Below are positions 8,101-16,647 of a DNA stretch of 64,000 nucleotides, piece by piece. How positions within the stretch are numbered: the stretch's first letter is position 1; every line of letters begins with the position of its first letter. The stretch spans positions 136,057-200,056 of the forward strand of contig NZ_JBITGZ010000013.1 of NCBI RefSeq assembly GCF_044457565.1, written 5' to 3'. The notes beneath the pieces are model-generated. The model saw nothing but the letters and a program-made list of their open reading frames with translations. It made no database searches and was not told the origin of the DNA. The stretch comes from Kitasatospora sp044457565. GTDB taxonomy: Bacteria > Actinomycetota > Actinomycetes > Streptomycetales > Streptomycetaceae. Position numbers and translations under genes: made by a program.

Positions 8101-10710
8101 GGCGCCGGTCCAGTCGTGCAGGCCCCAGCCGTCGTAGTCGCCGTCCGCGCGGTGGTAGTGCAGGACGGCGGTGTCGGCCGGCTGGGTGTTGGCCGGCCCC
8201 GGGTTCTGGGTGCGGACCACCGGGTCGCCCTGCTTGAGCCAGACCTCGCCGGTGGCGCCGACGTCGATGTGCCGGTCGGCGTCGACGTCCTTGGTGCCGT
8301 TGTTCTCCACGATGAAGCCGACGTCCGAGGCGCCGCTCCTCAGCTTCACGTAGGCGAAGGCGCCGTACGCGTCCCGGCCGGTGAAGGCGTGGCCGGCCGG
8401 CCAGTCGGTGCCCTCGCCGGCGGCGATGTCGCCCCAGGCGTAGAGGTTCCAGCCGTCGTAGTTCTTGTCCTCGCGCTGGTAGTGCACGATCGCGTACGGG
8501 CGCGCGGTGACGCTGGGCGCCGGCGCGGGTGCCGGGGTGCCGGTGGTGAAGCCGCCGGTGGCGGAGCGCAGATGGCCGCTGGAGTCCTGCACCACGGCCT
8601 TGTAGCGCACCACGGTGCCGGGCGCGGCGGCGCTCAGGTCCTGGGTGACCCGGTACACGCCGGTGTCGGAGGTGCCGAGCACCTGCCAGGGGCCGTTGCC
8701 GACCTGCGCCGCGAAGGAGACCCGGTTGAAGCCGCCGCCGGGGACGTCCGCGCCGATCGTGACCGTGCCCGTGGAACCGTCGGCCGGCGCCCGGAGGGTG
8801 AGCTGCGGCGCGGCGGTGACCGGGGCGAGCCGGCCGGCGGCGCGGTAGACGACGGAGGAGAGCGCCGGGACGGTCACGGTGACCTTCCGGTCGGCGCCGC
8901 TGGTCAGCTGCGCGCCGGCCGAGGGGTGGAGCCGCTCGAAGCCCTGGCCGGCCGAGAAGGTGTCCAGCGTGACGGTCTTCGCCTCGGTGGCGTTGTTGAC
9001 CGCGACCAGGTACTCGATCTGCTGGCCGGCGTCGATCCGGGAGAAGGCGTACACGCCCGCGCCGTCGGCCGCGTAGCGCTCGATCTGCGCGCCGTCGGCG
9101 AGCGCGGGGTGGGCCCGGCGCAGCTCGGCGAGGGCGGCGATGCCGCGGTAGAGCGGGCCGCCCTGGTCGTAGCGGTCGGCCGGGCCGCTCTTGCCGCCGA
9201 TCACCCGGTCCCCGTTGTAGGAGGACGTCCGGGAGGCGAACATGTCCTGGCGGGCGTCCTTGTCGCCGCCGGCGCCGGTGAAGCCCTGCTCGTCGCCGTA
9301 GTAGACGACGGGCTGCCCGCGGGTGAGGAACTGCAGCTCGCTCGCGAGCCGGTCGCGCCCGAGCAGGGTGGCGTCGTCGGCGCCCGGGTTGTCGCTCTGC
9401 AGGAAGCTGCCGATCCGGCCCATGTCGTGGTTGCCGAGGAAGGTCGGCAGCTCGTAGGCGTCGGTGTCGGCGGTGGTGTACCGGTAGTCCTGGGCGTAGA
9501 GGTCGGCCAGCGCCCGGGCGGAGCCGCCCTGCGAGGCGTAGCCGCGGGCGGCGTTCTGGAACGGGAAGTCCAGGGTGGCCTGGAGCTTGCCCTTGGTGAC
9601 GTACGGCGAGGTGATCGCCGGGTCGCCGGAGTAGACCTCGCCGAACATGAAGAACTTCTTGTTGCCCTGCTTGGCGGCGAAGTCCTTGAGCGCGGGCGCC
9701 CACTGCTGCCAGAAGGCCATGTCGACGTGCTTGACGGTGTCGATCCGGAACCCGTCGACCCCGGTGTCCTTCACCCAGGTCTGGTAGACCTTCTCGAAGC
9801 CCTTGACCACCTTGGGGTTCTGGGTGTCGAGGTCGTCCAGGCCGGAGAAGTCGCCCTCGGTCGCGGACTCGCCGGCGAAGGTGGAGTCACCCCGGTTGTG
9901 GTACAGCGACGGGTCGTTGAGCCAGGACGGAGTCTTGGCCGCGGCGTCCGCCGGGGCCCGGAAGGTCGGCGAGTACGGGAAGGAGTCCCTGGTCAGCCGG
10001 GGGAACACGGCGCCGGGCTGGGCGGCGGCCGTCTCGTCGACGGGCGCGCCGCTCGCGTCCAGCGTCGGGTAGGCGCCGGTGGAGCGGTAGCCGTACTGCT
10101 GCTGCGCGTAGTCGATGACGTCGGCGGTGTGGTTGGTGATGACGTCGAAGAAGACCTTGATGCCCTTGGCGTGGGCCTTGGCTATCAGCTCCTTGAGCTG
10201 GTCGTTGGTGCCGAAGTGCGGGTCGACCTGGGTGAAGTCGGTGATCCAGTAGCCGTGGTAGCCGGCCGAGGCGGCGTCCCCGGTGCCCTGGACGGGCTTG
10301 TTCTTGAAGATCGGGGCCAGCCAGATCGCGGTCGTGCCGAGGTTCTGGATGTAGTCGAGCCGCTGGATCAGGCCGGGGAGGTCACCGCCGTGGTAGAAGC
10401 CCTTGTCGGCGGGGTCGAGGCCATTGTCCAAGCGGGTGCCGGTGATACCACCGGTGTCGTTGCCGCCCTCGCCGTTGGCGAAACGATCCGGCAGGACGAA
10501 GTAGAACTGCTCGCGGGTGAGGTCGTGCCGCCCGGCGGTGGCGGCCAGCGCGGCGTCCGAGGGCGGGGCGGGCGGGGCGGCGGCGGCCGCCAGCGGGGCC
10601 GCGGCGCCGAGTGTGGCGGCGATCAGTGAAGCGGCGAGCAGCACGGCCGTGCGGCCGGGTCTGCGATAGGTGGTCGTGCTCCGTGCGCGGCGGGGCTGGA
10701 CAGCGGCCAC
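5200..10710 (-). CDS. bifunctional secreted alpha-amylase/pullulanase
   Basis: A giant exported starch debrancher of 1,836 aa from the GTG at 10710, which has AGGGAG eight bases upstream. The upstream in-frame ATG at 10752 has no ribosome site. After an Arg-rich signal peptide there is a complete GH13 amylase domain (DVITNH near 189, D324 in GFRIDTVKH, E358 in FGEVYS, then FLGNHD). A linker and two CBM41-like starch-binding repeats follow (each with HY.R....YDGW). The second GH13 domain is of pullulanase type, marked by YNWGYDP at about 1312, D1431 in GFRFDLMG and E1468 in YGEGW. One chain can therefore cut alpha-1,4 and alpha-1,6 bonds. It is probably co-regulated with the amylase at the left edge. 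Confidence 0.95.
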   Translation of the reverse strand: MAAVQPRRARSTTTYRRPGRTAVLLAASLIAATLGAAAPLAAAAAPPAPPSDAALAATAGRHDLTREQFYFVLPDRFANGEGGNDTGGITGTRLDNGLDPADKGFYHGGDLPGLIQRLDYIQNLGTTAIWLAPIFKNKPVQGTGDAASAGYHGYWITDFTQVDPHFGTNDQLKELIAKAHAKGIKVFFDVITNHTADVIDYAQQQYGYRSTGAYPTLDASGAPVDETAAAQPGAVFPRLTRDSFPYSPTFRAPADAAAKTPSWLNDPSLYHNRGDSTFAGESATEGDFSGLDDLDTQNPKVVKGFEKVYQTWVKDTGVDGFRIDTVKHVDMAFWQQWAPALKDFAAKQGNKKFFMFGEVYSGDPAITSPYVTKGKLQATLDFPFQNAARGYASQGGSARALADLYAQDYRYTTADTDAYELPTFLGNHDMGRIGSFLQSDNPGADDATLLGRDRLASELQFLTRGQPVVYYGDEQGFTGAGGDKDARQDMFASRTSSYNGDRVIGGKSGPADRYDQGGPLYRGIAALAELRRAHPALADGAQIERYAADGAGVYAFSRIDAGQQIEYLVAVNNATEAKTVTLDTFSAGQGFERLHPSAGAQLTSGADRKVTVTVPALSSVVYRAAGRLAPVTAAPQLTLRAPADGSTGTVTIGADVPGGGFNRVSFAAQVGNGPWQVLGTSDTGVYRVTQDLSAAAPGTVVRYKAVVQDSSGHLRSATGGFTTGTPAPAPAPSVTARPYAIVHYQREDKNYDGWNLYAWGDIAAGEGTDWPAGHAFTGRDAYGAFAYVKLRSGASDVGFIVENNGTKDVDADRHIDVGATGEVWLKQGDPVVRTQNPGPANTQPADTAVLHYHRADGDYDGWGLHDWTGAATPTDWGSPLQPARRDAFGLVFEVPLAPGARSLSYILHRGNDKDLPGDQSLDLAVSGREVWVLGGQEGYLLPQSSAASAQLDLGSAKAQWIDARTVVVPAGFGAGDDALAGGTSAQLVYDPEGGIKADKGVLSKPGRLLRLEPVKGGLTAVQKAKYPHLAGYRAFSVDQRDTARIPQALRGQLILTERLPSGAVLAATGVQIPGVLDDLYAAKAGPADFGPQYYQGKVALSLWAPTAAEVSVQLFDGPTGGTPRTVPLKLDDETGVWELTADAAELNGKYYLYQVKVWAPSVQQVVTNLVTDPYSVALSADSRRSLVADLAAKELKPAGWENHPLPAAIPPGKQQIQELHVRDFSVADTTVPAEERGTYLAFARSQSAGMQHLRDLAKAGVTTIHLLPTFDIATIRENRAEQQLPACDLAALAADSEKQQECVAAVQGADAYNWGYDPLHYNVPEGSYATDPTGTARTVQFRQMVQAMHEAGLRVVLDVVYNHTAAAGQDEHSVLDRIVPGYYQRLDANGKVTTDSCCADTAPEHAMMNRLVVDSVTTWAREYKVDGFRFDLMGIDPKSTMLDVQAALRRMTPDSDGVDGRNIFLYGEGWNFGAVADNARFEQATQLNMAGTGIATFDDRVRDAVRGGNFQLSSAPQQGFASGLFTDPNGSSDNGTPADQKARLLHEMDQLKVALTGNLAGYTFTDSSGKSVTGAGVDYNGSPTGYAARPGESVEYVDAHDNADLFDALAFKLPATTSPADRARMQALALGLTALTQGPGFAQAGSDLLRSKSLDANSFDSGDWFNAIHWDPVQGNGWGRGVPMAADNKAMWPLSKSLLANPNLKVGAGDITAASAIYQQLLRIKQSSPLFSLPTAADVQQRLSYPLSGTAGETPGVITLHLDGAGLKGAEQGITVVINATPGVQGQTVAGLRGTRQGLHPVQAGGADQAVKQSGFDAATGTFTVPGRTVAVFVQQ

Positions 10711-10774
10711 TGAAGGGCTCCCTTGGGGCGGCAAGGCGGGCGGGATCGTCATCGAGTGGCGAGGACGCTAGTGG

Positions 10775-10810
10775 TTGCAAGATGTTTCAGCAAGATGCGG
10801 AAATTGTTTC
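10775..10810 (-). promoter_or_regulatory. operator-like repeats upstream of the pullulanase gene
   Basis: On the minus strand the segment reads GAAAC...CTTGC, then GAAACATCTTGCAA: CTTGCAA complements 10775-10781, CTTGC complements 10790-10794, and GAAAC complements 10784-10788 and 10806-10810. These are the same two half-motifs, in the same order, as upstream of the amylase gene. The block is 65-100 bases before the GTG start. Confidence 0.6.
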
Positions 10811-11277
10811 CAACGACCTCTTGACCCGGCCCCCGGGCACCCCTCAGAGTCATTACCGCGCACCGCGCCGTACACACCGCGGCCCGGCTTCCGGTGAGGG
10901 TCGGAAGCCACCGTTCGGCTGCGCGCACGTGGGGGCGGCCGCCCGTCGCAGACCTGACCTGCGCCGGGCCGCCCCTGCCCTGCGCGCCGATCCCGGCCTT
11001 GCCCCGCCGGGCACCCCGGGGTTCGACGGCCTCCGGCCCGGCCGCTCTCCCGTGCCGAACTCCGTGCGCGGAGGACCACACCCACCCCGCTTGGACCAGC
11101 CGATCAGGGGCGCGTAACAATGGGACATATGTCCGTCCCGCCGGTGCACCGACACCCCGATCGCAACCCCTACTCCGGTGGGATACACCCCATCCACCTC
11201 TGGGGGGACGTGCGGTGAAGAATCCACAACTGCAGGATGACCAATCGGCTACGGGACGTCTGGCAGACTTCTCGTCC
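10811..11277. other. divergent intergenic region before the PAP2 gene
   Basis: No convincing gene. The only notable structure is a perfect 12-bp palindrome, GGACATATGTCC, at 11123-11134, about 145 bases upstream of the PAP2 gene, which could be an operator. The rest shows no coding signal that I trust. Confidence 0.45.
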
Positions 11278-12198
11278 ATGGGGGAACCTAGCGAGATCCA
11301 GGCAGCAGTCGCCGAGCCCACGGGCCCGGCCCACGCGGGCGCCTCGGTCGTCGCGCAGTCCCGCGCCGCGGCGGTACGCGGGCGGGTCCGGGCGCAGCGC
11401 CGCTCGCCCGCACGGCCCCGGGTCTGGTTCGAGCTCGCCCTGATCGGCATCAGCTACTGGGTCTACTCCCTGGTGCGAAACGCCGTCCCCGAGCAGGCCA
11501 GCATCGCCCAGCGGCACGCGACCTGGATCTGGGACTTCGAGCGGGCGCTGGGCGTCGGCGTGGAGCGCGCGGTGAACCACGGCGTCGACTCCGTCGGCTG
11601 GCTCATCGTCGGGATGAACTACTACTACGCGACGCTGCACTTCATCGTCACCATCGGTGTGCTGGTCTGGGTCTACCGACGGCATCCGGGCCGCTACGCG
11701 GCGACCCGGACGGTGCTGTTCGTGACCACGGGCATCGCGCTGGTCGGCTTCTACTTCTTCCCGCTGGCCCCGCCCCGGCTGATGACCAACGGCGGGTTCG
11801 TCGACACCGTCACCGCGCACCACACCTGGGGCTCGATGGCCTCCGGCCCGGCCGCGCACGTCTCCAACCAGTACGCGGCGATGCCCTCGATGCACATCGG
11901 CTGGTCGCTCTGGTGCGGGCTGACGATCTTCTTCCTGGCCCGCGCGGTCTGGGTCAGGGCGCTGGGCCTGCTCTACCCCGCGGCGACCCTGGTGGTGATC
12001 GTCTCGACGGCCAACCACTTCTGGATGGACGCCGTCGGCGGCATCGTCTGCCTCGCGGTCGGCTTCGCGGCGGCCCGGACGATCTACCACGTGTGGGCCT
12101 ACCAGCTGCCCAGGGTGCCCACCCCCGAGGCGGCGGGCGAGCCGGTCACCGTGCCCGAGCAGTGGACGGCCCCGGCCGTGAGCGTCGGGCGCCGCTGA
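11278..12198 (+). CDS. PAP2 superfamily membrane phosphatase/transferase
   Basis: A 306-aa integral membrane protein with about six hydrophobic segments, of the PAP2_3 (Aur1/inositol-phosphoceramide-synthase-like) type. Members hydrolyse or exchange lipid phosphates at the outer membrane face. Phosphatase motifs are present: PLAPPR with R167, AMPSMHIGW with H206, and STANHFWMD with H247 and D251. The N-terminal ~45 residues are Ala/Arg-rich and cytosolic. The ATG at 11278 lacks a strong ribosome site, so the start is less certain than the family. It faces glnE across a shared terminator. The lipid substrate is unknown. Confidence 0.88.
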   Translation: MGEPSEIQAAVAEPTGPAHAGASVVAQSRAAAVRGRVRAQRRSPARPRVWFELALIGISYWVYSLVRNAVPEQASIAQRHATWIWDFERALGVGVERAVNHGVDSVGWLIVGMNYYYATLHFIVTIGVLVWVYRRHPGRYAATRTVLFVTTGIALVGFYFFPLAPPRLMTNGGFVDTVTAHHTWGSMASGPAAHVSNQYAAMPSMHIGWSLWCGLTIFFLARAVWVRALGLLYPAATLVVIVSTANHFWMDAVGGIVCLAVGFAAARTIYHVWAYQLPRVPTPEAAGEPVTVPEQWTAPAVSVGRR

Positions 12199-12230
12199 GC
12201 GGCGCGCCTCCCCTCTGTACGACTCTGTAC

Positions 12231-12263
12231 GACGGCCCGCGGAGCACGGCTCCGCGGGCCGTC
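12231..12263. terminator. bidirectional terminator between PAP2 gene and glnE
   Basis: A perfect 15-bp stem (GACGGCCCGCGGAGC, loop ACG) sits between two converging genes and can serve both. Confidence 0.8.
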
Positions 12264-12295
12264 GGCGTACCGCGGGCCTGCGGCCCCGCCGCGCG

Positions 12296-15200
12296 TCAGG
12301 CGCCGGCCGGACCGTAGAAGAGCTTCTCCACCGCGGCCCTGGCCCGCCGGGTGATCCGCCGGTAGTCGTCCACCAGCTCACCGCTGTGCCCTGCGCCGTA
12401 CCCGAGGTAGCGGGCCACCCCCGCCAGCTCGCGGGCGTCCGCGGGGAAGCTGTCCCCCGCCCGGCCGCGCACCAGCATCACCGCGGCGCGTACCCGCGAG
12501 GCCAGTACCCAGGCCGCGTCCAGCACCGCCGCGTCCTGCGCCGGCACCAGACCGGCCTCGGCGGCCGCCGCGAGCGCGGCCCTGGTCCTGGTCGTCCGCA
12601 GCGCGGGCAGCTCGTGCCCGTGCTGGAGCTGGAGCAGCTGGACCGTCCACTCGACGTCGGCCAGGCCGCCCCGGCCGATCTTGGTGTGGGTGGTCGGGTC
12701 GGCCCCGCGCGGCAGCCGCTCGGACTCTATCCGCGCCTTGATCCGGCGGATCTCCACCAGATCGCGCTCCGGCACGCCGGTGCCGGGGTAGCGCAGCGGG
12801 TCGATCAGCCGGCGGAACCGCTCCCCCAGCTCCGGATCCCCCGCCACCGGGTCGGCCCGCAGCAGCGCCTGGCTCTCCCAGGCCTTCGACCAGCGCCGGT
12901 AGTACGCGGCGTACGAGACCAGGGTGCGCACCAGCGGGCCCTGCCGGCCCTCGGGGCGCAGGTCCGCGTCGACCAGCAGCGGGGGCTCGGTGGACGGCGC
13001 GGCCAGCAGGGTGCGCAGCTCGTTGCAGACGGCGTGGGCCGCGCGGGCGGCGTCCTCCTCCAGTGAGCCGAGCAGCGGCTCATGGACGAGCAGCACGTCC
13101 GCGTCGGAGCCGTAGCCCAGCTCGTGACCGCCGAAGCGGCCCATCGCGATCACCGCGATCCGGGTCGGCAGCTCGCCGTTCGCGGCCTCCCAGCCCGCGA
13201 CGCAGGCGCGCAGCGCGCCCTGGAGGGTGGCGGCGTTCAGCGCGGTGAGGGCCTCCCCCGCGGCGTCCAGGGCCTGACCCGGCCCGTCCCCGAGCCGGCC
13301 GAGCAGATCGGCGGCGGCGGTGCGGAACAGCTCGCGCCGGCGTACCGCGCGGGCGGCGGCGACGGCCGCCGCGGGGCCGGGGGCCCGGCCGACGGCGGCC
13401 AGGATCTCCTGCTCCAGGGCGGCCCGGCCGCGCGGCTCCAGGCCCTGCGGATCACCGAGCATGGCCACCGCCTCGGGGGCGCGCAGCAGCAGGTCCGGGG
13501 CGAGCCGGCCGCCGGAGAGGACCCGGGCCAGGTGTTCGGCGGCGGCGCTCTCGTCCCGCAGCAGCCGCAGGTACCAGGGGGTGCGGCCGAGCGCGTCGGA
13601 GACCTGGCGGAAGTTGAGCAGCCCGGCGTCCGGGTCGGCGGAGTCGGCGAACCAGCCGAGCATCACCGGCAGCAGGGTGCGCTGGATGGCCGCCTTGCGG
13701 CTGACGCCGGAGGCCAGCGCCGAGATGTGGCGCAGCGCGGCGGCCGGGTCGGCGTAGCCGAGGGCCTCCAGCCGCGCGCGGGCGGCCTGCGGGCTGAGGC
13801 CGGCGGCGCCGGCGGGCAGTTCGGCGACGGCGTCCAGCAGCGGCCGGTAGAACAGCTTCTCGTGCAGCCGCCGGACCTCGACGGCGTGCCGCTTCCACTC
13901 CCGTTGGAGGGCGGCGACCGGGTCGGCGCGGGTGTCGTCGTTGATCAGCGGCGCCAGGCTGCGGGCGAGGCGGCGCTGGTCGGCGGCGTCCTTGGGCATC
14001 AGGTGGGTGCGGCGCAGCCGGTGCAGCTGGATGTGGTGCTCCAGGGTCCGCAGGAACCGGTACGCGGCGTCCAGCGAGGCGGCGTCGGCCCGGCCGACGT
14101 AGCCGCCGGCCGACAGCGCGGCGAGGGCCTCCAGGGTGTTGCCGCTGCGCAGCGCGGTGTCGGCGCGCCCGTGCACCAGCTGGAGCAGCTGGACGGAGAA
14201 CTCCACGTCGCGCAGGCCGCCGGGACCGAGCTTGAGCTGCCGGTCGACCTCGGTGGCGGGGATCGAGTCGATCACCCGGCGGCGCATCTGCTGGACGTCG
14301 GCGACGAAGTTCTCCCGGGCGGCCGCCTGCCACACCAGCGGGCCCAGCGCCTCCGTGTAGGCGGCGCCCAGCTCGGTGTCCCCGGCGACCGGGCGGGCCT
14401 TCAGCAGCGCCTGGAACTCCCAGGTCTTGGCCCAGCGCTGGTAGTACGCGAGGTGGCTGGCCAGGGTGCGCACCAGCGGGCCGTTGCGGCCCTCGGGGCG
14501 CAGGTTGGCGTCCACCGGCCAGATGGTGCCCTCGCCGGTGGCGTCGGAGCAGAGCCGCATCAGGTGGGCGGCGAGCCGGGTGGCGGCCTGGACGGCGGCC
14601 TGCTCGCTCACGCCCTCGCGCGGCTCGGCCACGAAGATGACGTCGACGTCGGAGACGTAGTTCAGCTCCCGGCCGCCGCACTTGCCCATGCCGATCACGG
14701 CGAGCTGGCAGGCGGCGGCGGCGTCCTGGTCCTGCTCGGTGGCGATGTCCAGGGCGGTCTGCAGGGTGGCGCCGGCCAGGTCCGCCAGCTCGGCGGCGGT
14801 CTGCGCGAGCTCGGTGGTGCCGGTGAGGTCCCGGGCGGCGATGGCCAGCAGGCAGCGCCGGTAGGCCACCCGCAGCGCGTCCGGCCGGCTCACCCCCGGC
14901 GGCGGCCCGCCCTCGCCGGGCCCAGCGCCCCACACGCTGTGGTGCAGTGCCCGGAGGAAGTCCTCCGGGCCGGGGTGCATGTCGCGCAGTTCGAAGGTGA
15001 CCAGGGCGTGCCAGTCCCGTGGGTGCCTGGCCAGGTGGTCGCCCAGCGCGGTGGAGGCGCCGAGGACGCCGAGCAGACGGTCGCGCAGCGGCTTGGCGGT
15101 GGTGAGGGTGTCGCGCAGGGTGCGCCGCTCGGCCTCGTCCAGCGCCTCCAGCAGCCGGGCCAGGCCCAGCAGCGCGAGGTCGGGGTCCGCGGTGGCGCCG

Positions 15201-15355
15201 AGCGCGTCCAGCAGGACGCTCTCGGCGGCGAGGCCGTTCAGCGCGGGCCCGGCGAGCAGTCGCAGCGCGCCGTCCGGATCCGTGAACCCCCGCCGCACCA
15301 GCCTGGTCTCCGGGCGGCTGACCCGGCTGCCGCTGCGCTGCTCCTCCACGCCCAT
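12296..15355 (-). CDS. glnE: bifunctional glutamine synthetase adenylyltransferase/deadenylylase
   Basis: A 1,019-aa cytosolic regulator that adds and removes AMP on type I glutamine synthetase according to nitrogen status. It has the expected tandem architecture: an N-terminal nucleotidyltransferase domain with GMGKCGGRELNY and SDVDVIF near residues 220-245, a helical linker, and a second domain with AMGRFGGHELGYGSDADVLL near 735-760. The chosen ATG at 15355 has GGAGGG four bases upstream; an in-frame ATG ten codons earlier is possible. In this neighbourhood glnA2 follows about 6.5 kb away, but its product lacks the adenylylation tyrosine, so the target must be another glutamine synthetase encoded elsewhere. 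Confidence 0.97.
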   Translation of the reverse strand: MGVEEQRSGSRVSRPETRLVRRGFTDPDGALRLLAGPALNGLAAESVLLDALGATADPDLALLGLARLLEALDEAERRTLRDTLTTAKPLRDRLLGVLGASTALGDHLARHPRDWHALVTFELRDMHPGPEDFLRALHHSVWGAGPGEGGPPPGVSRPDALRVAYRRCLLAIAARDLTGTTELAQTAAELADLAGATLQTALDIATEQDQDAAAACQLAVIGMGKCGGRELNYVSDVDVIFVAEPREGVSEQAAVQAATRLAAHLMRLCSDATGEGTIWPVDANLRPEGRNGPLVRTLASHLAYYQRWAKTWEFQALLKARPVAGDTELGAAYTEALGPLVWQAAARENFVADVQQMRRRVIDSIPATEVDRQLKLGPGGLRDVEFSVQLLQLVHGRADTALRSGNTLEALAALSAGGYVGRADAASLDAAYRFLRTLEHHIQLHRLRRTHLMPKDAADQRRLARSLAPLINDDTRADPVAALQREWKRHAVEVRRLHEKLFYRPLLDAVAELPAGAAGLSPQAARARLEALGYADPAAALRHISALASGVSRKAAIQRTLLPVMLGWFADSADPDAGLLNFRQVSDALGRTPWYLRLLRDESAAAEHLARVLSGGRLAPDLLLRAPEAVAMLGDPQGLEPRGRAALEQEILAAVGRAPGPAAAVAAARAVRRRELFRTAAADLLGRLGDGPGQALDAAGEALTALNAATLQGALRACVAGWEAANGELPTRIAVIAMGRFGGHELGYGSDADVLLVHEPLLGSLEEDAARAAHAVCNELRTLLAAPSTEPPLLVDADLRPEGRQGPLVRTLVSYAAYYRRWSKAWESQALLRADPVAGDPELGERFRRLIDPLRYPGTGVPERDLVEIRRIKARIESERLPRGADPTTHTKIGRGGLADVEWTVQLLQLQHGHELPALRTTRTRAALAAAAEAGLVPAQDAAVLDAAWVLASRVRAAVMLVRGRAGDSFPADARELAGVARYLGYGAGHSGELVDDYRRITRRARAAVEKLFYGPAGA

Positions 15356-15779
15356 CGCCCCTCCGGTACGCGAGCCCGCGAACATCCGTCCGGCCCTTGG
15401 CAGCAGCGTACGTGGCCCGGCCGCGCGCTGCCCGCAAGGGCTGCGGCCCACCCCGCCGCAGGCCGCTCGTCTGTCCGTCCCTGCCCCGCCGGCGCGGCGG
15501 CGACCCCGATGGCGGCGAACGGCGCGGCAAGCGGCGGAATGTCGTGGCGTGGCTGCTTGATGCCGATTTGCGCAGACGATGGGGTACCCCCATGACCACC
15601 CGGCGTGAGGCCCGCGAGGAGCCGGCCGCCCGCACCCCCGGCGGACGCGGCCCCGGGCGGCTCCCCTCCCGGCCCGCTGACCCGGGTGTGTACCGACAGG
15701 CGGCCCGGGCACCGGGCCGCGCACGTGGCATCGGGCCCGGCCCATCGCGCCGGACCCTCCGACGGCAAGGGGCGACACC
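15356..15779. other. divergent intergenic region glnE/sortase
   Basis: About 420 bases with no supported gene. A perfect hairpin (GCGGCCCGG, loop GCA) at 15700-15720 sits 60 bases before the sortase start and could be a leader structure. Promoters for both divergent genes must lie here but I could not place them. Confidence 0.45.
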
Positions 15780-16514
15780 ATGGTGACGGAGCAACAGGCA
15801 GCACCGGCCGACGCAGCAGGCACCACCCGGCCGCCACGCCGCGGTCCGGTGCTGGTGGTGGCCGGGGCCCTCGGGGAGACCCTGTTCACGGTCGGCGTAC
15901 TGCTCGCGCTGTTCGCCACCTACTCGCTGTGGTGGACGGACGTCCTGGCCGGCCGGCGGGCCGGCCAGGACGGCGAGCGCCTGCGCGGCGCCTGGTCCAC
16001 CGCCCTCGCGAGCGCGCGCCACGACGTGGGCGAGGGCGTCGGCTTCCTGCACATCCCGGCGCTGGGCCAGGACTACCAGGTGCTGATCAAGATGGGGACG
16101 GACGAGGAGACCCTGGACGAGGGCGTGGCCGGGGTCTACCAGGAGCCGTACCGCTCCGCGCTGCCCTGGGAGAAGGAGGGCAACTTCGCGCTCGCCGCCC
16201 ACCGGGACGGGCACGGCGCGAAGTTCCACGACCTGGACCAGGTGCAGCCGGGCGACGCACTGGTCGTGGAGACCGGGGACAACTGGTACGTCTACCGGGT
16301 CGACAACACCCTGCCGGAGACCTCGAAGTACGACACCGGCGTCGTCGCGCCGGTACCGACCGGCTCCGGCTACGACGCGCCCGGCCGCTACATCACCCTG
16401 ACGACTTGTACGCCGGTGTACACCTCCCTCTACCGAATGGCCGTCTGGGGCAGCCTCCAGCGGGTGGACGCGATGGACGAGCACCGCACCCCGCCGCCGG
16501 AGCTCGCCTCGTAG
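15780..16514 (+). CDS. class E sortase
   Basis: A 244-aa membrane-anchored transpeptidase that cuts LAXTG-type signals and links surface proteins to peptidoglycan. It has one N-terminal transmembrane helix (~24-50) followed by the sortase beta-barrel. The catalytic triad is visible: H141 in AAHRDGH, C210 in TLTTCTP and R219 in TSLYRM; TLTTC is typical of class E. AAGGGG precedes the ATG. No classical large LAXTG protein is adjacent, but a 53-aa protein with LAATG, a hydrophobic helix and a basic tail is encoded at 19497-19658. In Streptomyces such sortases anchor chaplins; whether this one serves the nearby cluster is unknown. Confidence 0.93.
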   Translation: MVTEQQAAPADAAGTTRPPRRGPVLVVAGALGETLFTVGVLLALFATYSLWWTDVLAGRRAGQDGERLRGAWSTALASARHDVGEGVGFLHIPALGQDYQVLIKMGTDEETLDEGVAGVYQEPYRSALPWEKEGNFALAAHRDGHGAKFHDLDQVQPGDALVVETGDNWYVYRVDNTLPETSKYDTGVVAPVPTGSGYDAPGRYITLTTCTPVYTSLYRMAVWGSLQRVDAMDEHRTPPPELAS

Positions 16515-16647
16515 CACCCCGGGCCTACGGGCACCGCGCCCTCGGATGGCCCAGGACGCGGGCCCCCGGCAGACCGGCCGGGCATGATGTGGTGCAAATC
16601 CCCCCCCGGCGCCCGCCGTCGGCGGCCCGACCCGTGTGAGGTCACGC

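Noticed and set aside
5062..10629. A very long open frame on the plus strand through the pullulanase gene
   Set aside because: Its translation is Gly/Arg/Val-rich with no domain; it mirrors the high third-position GC of the real minus-strand gene.
10711..10752. ATG start 14 codons earlier for the pullulanase
   Set aside because: No ribosome site precedes it, while the GTG at 10710 has AGGGAG at good spacing and the signal peptide starts there.
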